Assembly: GCA_019235595.1 (NCBI GenBank)
Contig: JAFAKI010000035.1
Span: 1-9,894, forward strand
Direction: 5' to 3'
Source: Mucilaginibacter sp.
GTDB taxonomy: Bacteria; Bacteroidota; Bacteroidia; Sphingobacteriales; Sphingobacteriaceae
Length of the DNA stretch: 9,894 nt
Shown: piece by piece, positions 6,108 to 9,894 of the stretch
How positions within the stretch are numbered: position 1 is the stretch's first letter
How the letters are laid out: each line of letters starts with the position of its first letter
Notes under the pieces: generated by a model
Told to the model about the DNA's origin: nothing
What the model saw: the letters and a program-made list of their open reading frames with translations, nothing else
The model's database searches: none
Made by a program: the position numbers and the translations under genes

Positions 6108-6884
6108 ATGGATCTTAAAATAAAAGACAAAGTTGCCATAGTTTTAGCTGCAAGTAAGGGCTTGGGAAAGGCATCAGCATTAGCACTTTCTGCCGAAGGC
6201 GCAAAGGTGGTCATCAGTTCGCGCAATGCAGATGAACTAAATAAAACTGCCGAAGAAATACGTCAACAAACCGGGAATGAAGTGATCGCCATCGCCGCAG
6301 ATGTATCTGATGCCGAACAGATGAGAGCGCTCATCAAAAAAACAGCTGATACTCTTGGCCGGATCGATATTCTGCTAAACAACGGTGGTGGACCACCATT
6401 TGACAAATTCGAGACATTTGATGACGAAACCTGGCAAAAGGCGTTTGAGCTGACGATTCTCAGTTTTGCACGCAACAGTCGCGAAGTGCTGCCCTATATG
6501 AAAAAAGCCGGCAGCGGTCGCATCATCAATATCATTAGCGGATCGGTAAAATCAGTTTTAAACAATGCCGTACTGTCAACCTCTATGCGAATGGGTGTGG
6601 TGGGTATGGCAAAACTAATGGCGGATGAATTTGGCCCATATCACATCACCGTAAACAATATCGCTCCCGGATTGATCCTTACCGAGCGCATTAAAGAAAC
6701 TTATCCAAAAGGCGTAGACCCCGAGCTGGCGTTACAGGAAAAAACAAAAGACATCCCCGCAGGGCGTATTGGCAAACCTGAAGAGCTGGGTGCGCTGGTA
6801 GCATTTCTTGCTTCGGAACAAGCTGCTTACATCAGCGGGACTACGATTCAGATTGATGGTGGAGGGAATAGGGGGATTTTTTAG
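6108..6884 (+). CDS. SDR-fold (BKR-like) protein lacking the canonical YxxxK catalytic pair
   Basis: The 258-residue protein has the full classical SDR layout: an N-terminal Rossmann fold, ADVSD (64-68, adenine contact), ILLNNGGGP (88-96), IINIISGS (139-146, with the candidate catalytic Ser144), ITVNNIAPG (180-188) and a C terminus ending in ISGTTIQIDGG. Two key motifs deviate. The dinucleotide loop TGxxxGxG reads LAASKGLG (13-20), so the first Gly is Ala14. The YxxxK motif reads STSMR (157-161), so Tyr is Ser157 and Lys is Arg161. NNAG also reads NNGG. This fits the recognised 'BKR-like, SDR-like' subgroup, described as imperfect in cofactor and tetrad motifs. It may be a reductase with altered chemistry or a non-catalytic protein; annotation as FabG would be wrong. 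ATG 6108 follows the repeat-protein stop by 19 bases. There is no frameshift. Confidence 0.9.
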   Translation: MDLKIKDKVAIVLAASKGLGKASALALSAEGAKVVISSRNADELNKTAEEIRQQTGNEVIAIAADVSDAEQMRALIKKTADTLGRIDILLNNGGGPPFDKFETFDDETWQKAFELTILSFARNSREVLPYMKKAGSGRIINIISGSVKSVLNNAVLSTSMRMGVVGMAKLMADEFGPYHITVNNIAPGLILTERIKETYPKGVDPELALQEKTKDIPAGRIGKPEELGALVAFLASEQAAYISGTTIQIDGGGNRGIF

Positions 6885-6888
6885 GTCT

Positions 6889-6969
6889 TGAACACGATTA
6901 AGTAGATTTCGAGGATTGTCATGATAATCTTTAATCAGGGTAATCTTTTAATCTTGTAAATCGTGTTCA
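6889..6969. repeat. Palindromic intergenic element with 11-bp terminal inverted repeats
   Basis: TGAACACGATT (6889-6899) is the exact reverse complement of AATCGTGTTCA (6959-6969). Between them are a near-palindrome, GATTGTCATGATAATC (6914-6929, all pairs Watson-Crick but one G-T), and a run of AATCTT-like units (6926-6955). The element fills almost the whole space between the SDR stop (6884) and the stop of the converging small-protein frame (6975). This style, GAACACGATT...AATC...AATCGTGTTC, resembles dispersed intergenic repeats common in Bacteroidota genomes, but copy number cannot be judged here. It may also act as a two-way transcription barrier, although no T run follows either arm. 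Confidence 0.6.
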
Positions 6970-6974
6970 CACAA

Positions 6975-7151
6975 TTACCGTTTTCTTATCAGCAACACAA
7001 TCAGCCATATTATCGCCACGGCCTGCACCATAAACATACTTCCGGTGATCAATCGTCCGCCCGGCCAGTGCATTATTTAAAATATCAAGCCAATGACCAG
7101 CACCACAAAACTTGCCAGGAACAAAGTGACCGGATAACGAAAATTGCCCAT
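6975..7151 (-). pseudogene. Small two-helix membrane protein with FKIMHWPG-type motif, interrupted by an in-frame TAA
   Basis: Reading from ATG 7149-7151, 24 codons (MGNFRYPVTLFLASFVVLVIGLIF) lead to TAA at 7077-7079. The same frame continues as I-MHWPGGRLITGSMF and then a hydrophobic helix ending LIRKR, TAA 6975-6977. Replacing the TAA by Lys gives GLIFKIMHWPGGRLI, which matches the FKIMHWPG motif at the first helix-turn of GldL-like membrane proteins of Bacteroidota. The intact protein would be 58 residues with two membrane helices. So the stop most simply is a single-base AAA-to-TAA change. Alternatives are a sequencing error, or two genuine miniproteins of 24 and 32 aa (7077-7151 and 6975-7073, the latter starting at ATG 7071-7073). 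The first ATG directly abuts the stop of the upstream 66-aa gene (TAAATG), pointing to translational coupling. It is related to GldL only by motif; it is far too short to be GldL. Confidence 0.6.
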
Positions 7152-7352
7152 TTATACTTTTTGCGAACTCTTTTTCGATTTAAAATAGGAAAGTATAGCT
7201 ACAGTCAAAGCACCAAATCCTGCGCCTAGTGAGAAACCCTGTACAGTGTCTGCCCAGCCCATATTTCTGATGGCAGGAACAAATGTGGTCAATAAAAACA
7301 CGATAAGGCAAACAAAAACGACCAAAAAAGGCCAGATAAACTTAATTTTCAT
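7152..7352 (-). CDS. Small two-helix membrane protein, unknown function
   Basis: This 66-residue protein is not recognised. It begins MKIKFIWP and runs into a membrane helix (about 5-26). A short loop (PAIRNMGWADTVQG) and a second, Gly/Ala-rich helix (about 39-57, FSLGAGFGALTVAILSYF) follow, then the basic tail KSKKSSQKV. The positive-inside rule puts both ends in the cytoplasm. The stop TAA is followed with no gap by the ATG of the next small membrane-protein frame, so the two form an operon. It is divergent from ileS across 73 bases. TACTTTTA on the minus strand (7378-7371) is 7/8 to the -7 box and could be its promoter. Reality is supported by hydrophobicity, coupling and orientation, not by family recognition. 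Confidence 0.65.
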   Translation of the reverse strand: MKIKFIWPFLVVFVCLIVFLLTTFVPAIRNMGWADTVQGFSLGAGFGALTVAILSYFKSKKSSQKV

Positions 7353-7386
7353 AACGGCAATTTAACATTTTAAAAGTAAAATTCCG

Positions 7387-7394
7387 TATTTTTG
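7387..7394 (+). promoter_or_regulatory. Candidate -7 box for ileS
   Basis: TATTTTTG fits TAnnTTTG at 8/8, 31 bases upstream of ATG 7426. No TTG occurs at the expected distance upstream, so the -33 element is weak or absent. Transcription starting near 7398 would place the hairpin 7397-7414 at the very 5' end of the mRNA. Confidence 0.5.
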
Positions 7395-7396
7395 CA

Positions 7397-7414
7397 ACCT
7401 CTAAAAAAAGAGGT
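7397..7414 (+). promoter_or_regulatory. 5'-leader hairpin overlapping an SD-like sequence before ileS
   Basis: ACCTCT (7397-7402) pairs perfectly with AGAGGT (7409-7414) around a loop of six A. The right arm is part of AGAGGTGGA (7409-7417), the only Shine-Dalgarno-like sequence in front of ileS, 8 or more bases from ATG 7426. The hairpin could hide this site or stabilise the mRNA 5' end. It is not a T-box: the leader is far too short. Confidence 0.4.
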
Positions 7415-7425
7415 GGAACATATTG

Positions 7426-9894
7426 ATGTACAAGGAATATAAGCAGTTAAATTTATCACAGATCGGTAAGGATGTTTTAGACTTCTGGAAGCAGAACAAC
7501 ATCTTCGAAAAAAGTATTACCAGTCGACCGGAAAACAACCCTTACACCTTTTATGAGGGCCCTCCGTCGGCCAATGGTATGCCGGGTATCCACCACGTAA
7601 TGGCCCGTTCCATAAAGGATATTTTTTGCCGTTATAAGACGCTGAAAGGCTACCAGGTAAAACGTAAAGGTGGTTGGGATACACACGGTCTTCCTATTGA
7701 GCTGGGCGTTGAAAAAACTTTGGGTATTACCAAAGAAGATATCGGTAAAAAGATCTCAATTGAAGATTATAACGAAGCCTGCCGTACTGAAGTGATGAAA
7801 TACACTGACGTTTGGAACGATCTGACCGAAAAAATGGGTTATTGGGTTGATCTGAATGATCCGTACATCACCTACAAGAACGAGTACATCGAAAGCCTTT
7901 GGTGGATACTGAAGGAACTTTATAACAAGGGTATGCTGTACAAAGGTTATACCGTACAGCCCTACTCACCAAAATCAGGTACCGGTCTAAGCTCACACGA
8001 GCTGAACCAGCCGGGAACTTACAAAATGGTGAAGGATACTACTATTGTTGCTCAGTTCCACTTAAAGAAAGACCAAAAGCATCCGCTCATCAATACTTTG
8101 TTTGAAAGCGCTGATGAAGATACTGTAATATTAGCCTGGACGACCACTCCATGGACGCTTCCATCAAACTGTGCGCTGGCGGTTGGAGAAAATATCAATT
8201 ACGTTAAGATCAGCACCTTTAATCCATACACTTACGAGCCAGTAAACGTTGTATTGGCAAAGGACCTTGTAAGCAAATATTTTAAAGCTGATGCTGAGAA
8301 CGCGTCGTTTGAAGATTATAAAGGTGATGATAAGATCATCCCGTGGAAGGTTAAAGCCCAATTTAAAGGTTCTGATTTGATCGACCTGCGTTATCACCAG
8401 CTAATGCCTTATGTAACCAATGAGGATTTAGAGAAAAATGCCTTCCGCGTAATTCCTGCTGATTTTGTTACTACCGAAGATGGTACCGGTATCGTGCACA
8501 CTGCTTCTGTATTTGGTGCGGACGACTTCCGGGCTTGTAAAGAGAATGGCGTTCCGTCTGTATTAGTGCTTGACGAAACCGGCAAACAAGTACCGCTGGT
8601 TGACAAACAAGGCCGCTTTGTAAAGGAAGTAACCGACTTTGCAGGCTTGTACGTTAAAGAAGAATATTACACCAAAGAAGAACGCGAAGCACCCGGCTTT
8701 AAAGCGACCGACGTAATGATCGCCATAAAGCTGAAGGAAGACAATAAAGCTTTCGATGTTCGCAAATACGAGCACAGCTACCCGCACTCATGGCGTACCG
8801 ATGAGCCGATCTTGTATTATCCGCTGGATAGCTGGTTTATTCGCACAACTGCGGTAAAAGATAAACTAGTTGAACTGAATAAAACCATCAACTGGAAGCC
8901 GGAATCAACAGGCACGGGCCGCTTTGGCAACTGGCTGGAAAACCTGGTAGACTGGAATCTGTCGCGTTCGCGTTACTGGGGTACTCCTTTGCCTATTTGG
9001 CGCGAGGAGAATGGTAACGAAGAAAAATGCATCGGCTCAATAGCTGAAATGGAGCAGGAGATCGAAAAATCTATTGCTGCGGGCTTTATGCCAAAAGGTT
9101 TTAAACTGACTGACATGCACCGCCCTTATGTTGATGATGTGATCTTAACCTCGTCAATGGGTAAAAAAATGCTGCGTGAAGCCGACCTGATCGACGTATG
9201 GTTCGATTCAGGTGCTATGCCTTATGCACAATGGCATTTCCCGTTTGAGAATAAAGACCAATTCAAAAAAGCCTACCCGGCTGATTTCATTGCCGAGGGT
9301 GTCGACCAAACCCGCGGCTGGTTCTTTACATTGCATGCTATCGCAGTGATGTTGAGCGAATGCAGTGATGAGATCAAGGCTATTAACAAAGAGGTTGGCA
9401 ATAAAGGCATTTCGTTCAAAAATGTAGTATCCAATGGCTTGGTGCTGGATAAAAACGGCAACAAAATGTCCAAACGTTTGGGCAATGCGGTCGATCCGTT
9501 CTCGACTATCGAGCAATACGGAGCAGATACCGCGCGCTGGTATATGATCAGCAATGCATCGCCATGGGATAACCTGAAATTTAATATGGAAGGGCTGGAT
9601 GAAGTCCGCAGGAAATTCTTCGGTACATTATACAACACCTATTCATTCTTTGCGCTGTATGCTAATATTGATAAATTCAAATACAGTGAAGCTGAGATCG
9701 AACTAAGCAAACGCCCCGAGATCGATCAGTGGATCATATCCTTACTAAATACCCTGAGCAAGGAAGTTGACGAATTTTATGCTGATTTTGAGCCGACCAA
9801 GGCTGCCCGTGCTATCCAGGATTTTGTGGACGAGCATTTGAGCAACTGGTATGTCCGCTTGAGCCGTCGCCGTTTCTGGAAATCAGACGACTCG
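7426..9894 (+). CDS. ileS: Isoleucyl-tRNA synthetase, IleRS2-like with GxHH signature (3' end beyond window)
   Basis: The frame is open from ATG 7426 to the window edge, 823 codons of an enzyme that is usually about 1,050-1,150 residues in this phylum. IleRS charges tRNA-Ile with isoleucine in the cytoplasm. Landmarks: FYEGPPSANGMPGIHH at about 42-57, KGGWDTHGLPIEL soon after, editing-domain TTTPWTLPSN (239-248) and GTGIVHTA (353-360), WFDSG (592-596), and KMSKRLGN (680-687). The class I HIGH motif (HxGH) is here G54-I55-H56-H57, that is GxHH, with positions one and three swapped. KMSKR rather than KMSKS, and the overall style, place it with eukaryote-like IleRS2. The missing part is the anticodon-binding C-terminal region. 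The N-terminal start is supported by the -7 box and AGAGGTGG upstream. No break or frameshift is seen. Confidence 0.97.
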   Translation, partial: MYKEYKQLNLSQIGKDVLDFWKQNNIFEKSITSRPENNPYTFYEGPPSANGMPGIHHVMARSIKDIFCRYKTLKGYQVKRKGGWDTHGLPIELGVEKTLGITKEDIGKKISIEDYNEACRTEVMKYTDVWNDLTEKMGYWVDLNDPYITYKNEYIESLWWILKELYNKGMLYKGYTVQPYSPKSGTGLSSHELNQPGTYKMVKDTTIVAQFHLKKDQKHPLINTLFESADEDTVILAWTTTPWTLPSNCALAVGENINYVKISTFNPYTYEPVNVVLAKDLVSKYFKADAENASFEDYKGDDKIIPWKVKAQFKGSDLIDLRYHQLMPYVTNEDLEKNAFRVIPADFVTTEDGTGIVHTASVFGADDFRACKENGVPSVLVLDETGKQVPLVDKQGRFVKEVTDFAGLYVKEEYYTKEEREAPGFKATDVMIAIKLKEDNKAFDVRKYEHSYPHSWRTDEPILYYPLDSWFIRTTAVKDKLVELNKTINWKPESTGTGRFGNWLENLVDWNLSRSRYWGTPLPIWREENGNEEKCIGSIAEMEQEIEKSIAAGFMPKGFKLTDMHRPYVDDVILTSSMGKKMLREADLIDVWFDSGAMPYAQWHFPFENKDQFKKAYPADFIAEGVDQTRGWFFTLHAIAVMLSECSDEIKAINKEVGNKGISFKNVVSNGLVLDKNGNKMSKRLGNAVDPFSTIEQYGADTARWYMISNASPWDNLKFNMEGLDEVRRKFFGTLYNTYSFFALYANIDKFKYSEAEIELSKRPEIDQWIISLLNTLSKEVDEFYADFEPTKAARAIQDFVDEHLSNWYVRLSRRRFWKSDDS

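Noticed and set aside
6963..7229. A plus-strand ORF of 88 codons spanning the small membrane-protein genes.
   Set aside because: Its product is rich in His, Gln and Tyr without fold-like pattern, it begins within the palindromic element, and it lies antisense to hydrophobic frames that make better sense.
7353..7425. A T-box or amino-acid riboswitch controlling ileS.
   Set aside because: Only 73 bases separate ileS from the divergent gene and no specifier loop or T-box sequence is present.
9208..9638. Two overlapping minus-strand ORFs of about 100-120 codons inside ileS.
   Set aside because: They are antisense to strongly conserved IleRS sequence, have no recognisable domain or start context, and reflect codon bias of the sense gene.

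Overview
The window looks like a chromosomal segment from a Bacteroidota bacterium, most likely the Sphingobacteriaceae (Mucilaginibacter/Pedobacter-like). The reasons are the protein styles (a DUF2304/GT2 pair, RecO without a zinc-binding cysteine cluster, an IleRS with a GxHH signature), several TAnnTTTG-type -7 boxes before genes, and weak or absent Shine-Dalgarno sequences. The genus is an inference; no rRNA or other marker is present. I see no insertion sequence, phage gene, CRISPR array or tRNA.

Layout. Bases 1-245 hold the 3' end of a VOC/glyoxalase-fold gene (+). It converges on an ABC-F ATPase gene (250-1839, -). The 248-base gap 1840-2087 is a divergent regulatory region with a terminator-like hairpin in the ABC-F leader, a triple 13-bp repeat and a good promoter for a secreted DinB-like protein (2088-2708, +). 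After that gene comes a cluster of nested inverted repeats ending in a strong intrinsic terminator (2772-2880). A minus-strand block follows, read in the order DgkA-type lipid kinase, RecO, DPM1-like glycosyltransferase, DUF2304 membrane protein (5097 down to 2872). Divergent from it are a secreted protein built from two gapless 94-residue repeats (5168-6088, +) and an SDR-fold protein lacking the usual catalytic Tyr and Lys (6108-6884, +). A palindromic intergenic element (6889-6969) separates the SDR from converging small membrane-protein genes: a 66-aa protein (7152-7352, -) and, downstream, a reading frame with a GldL-like FKIMHWPG motif whose lysine codon is a TAA stop (6975-7151, -). Divergent from these is ileS (7426 to beyond the window end, +).

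How the parts relate. Most genes are housekeeping or envelope functions: translation (IleRS, ABC-F), recombination repair (RecO), lipid-carrier recycling (DgkA type) and polyprenyl-linked sugar transfer (GT2 with DUF2304). The lipid kinase, GT2 and DUF2304 all plausibly touch undecaprenyl or other lipid-linked substrates, so their shared strand may reflect an envelope theme, with RecO as a passenger. I do not see a convincing new multi-gene system. The most informative points are the swapped HIGH motif of IleRS, the interrupted FKIMHWPG small protein, the duplicated secreted protein, the degenerate SDR and the possible attenuator in front of the ABC-F gene.
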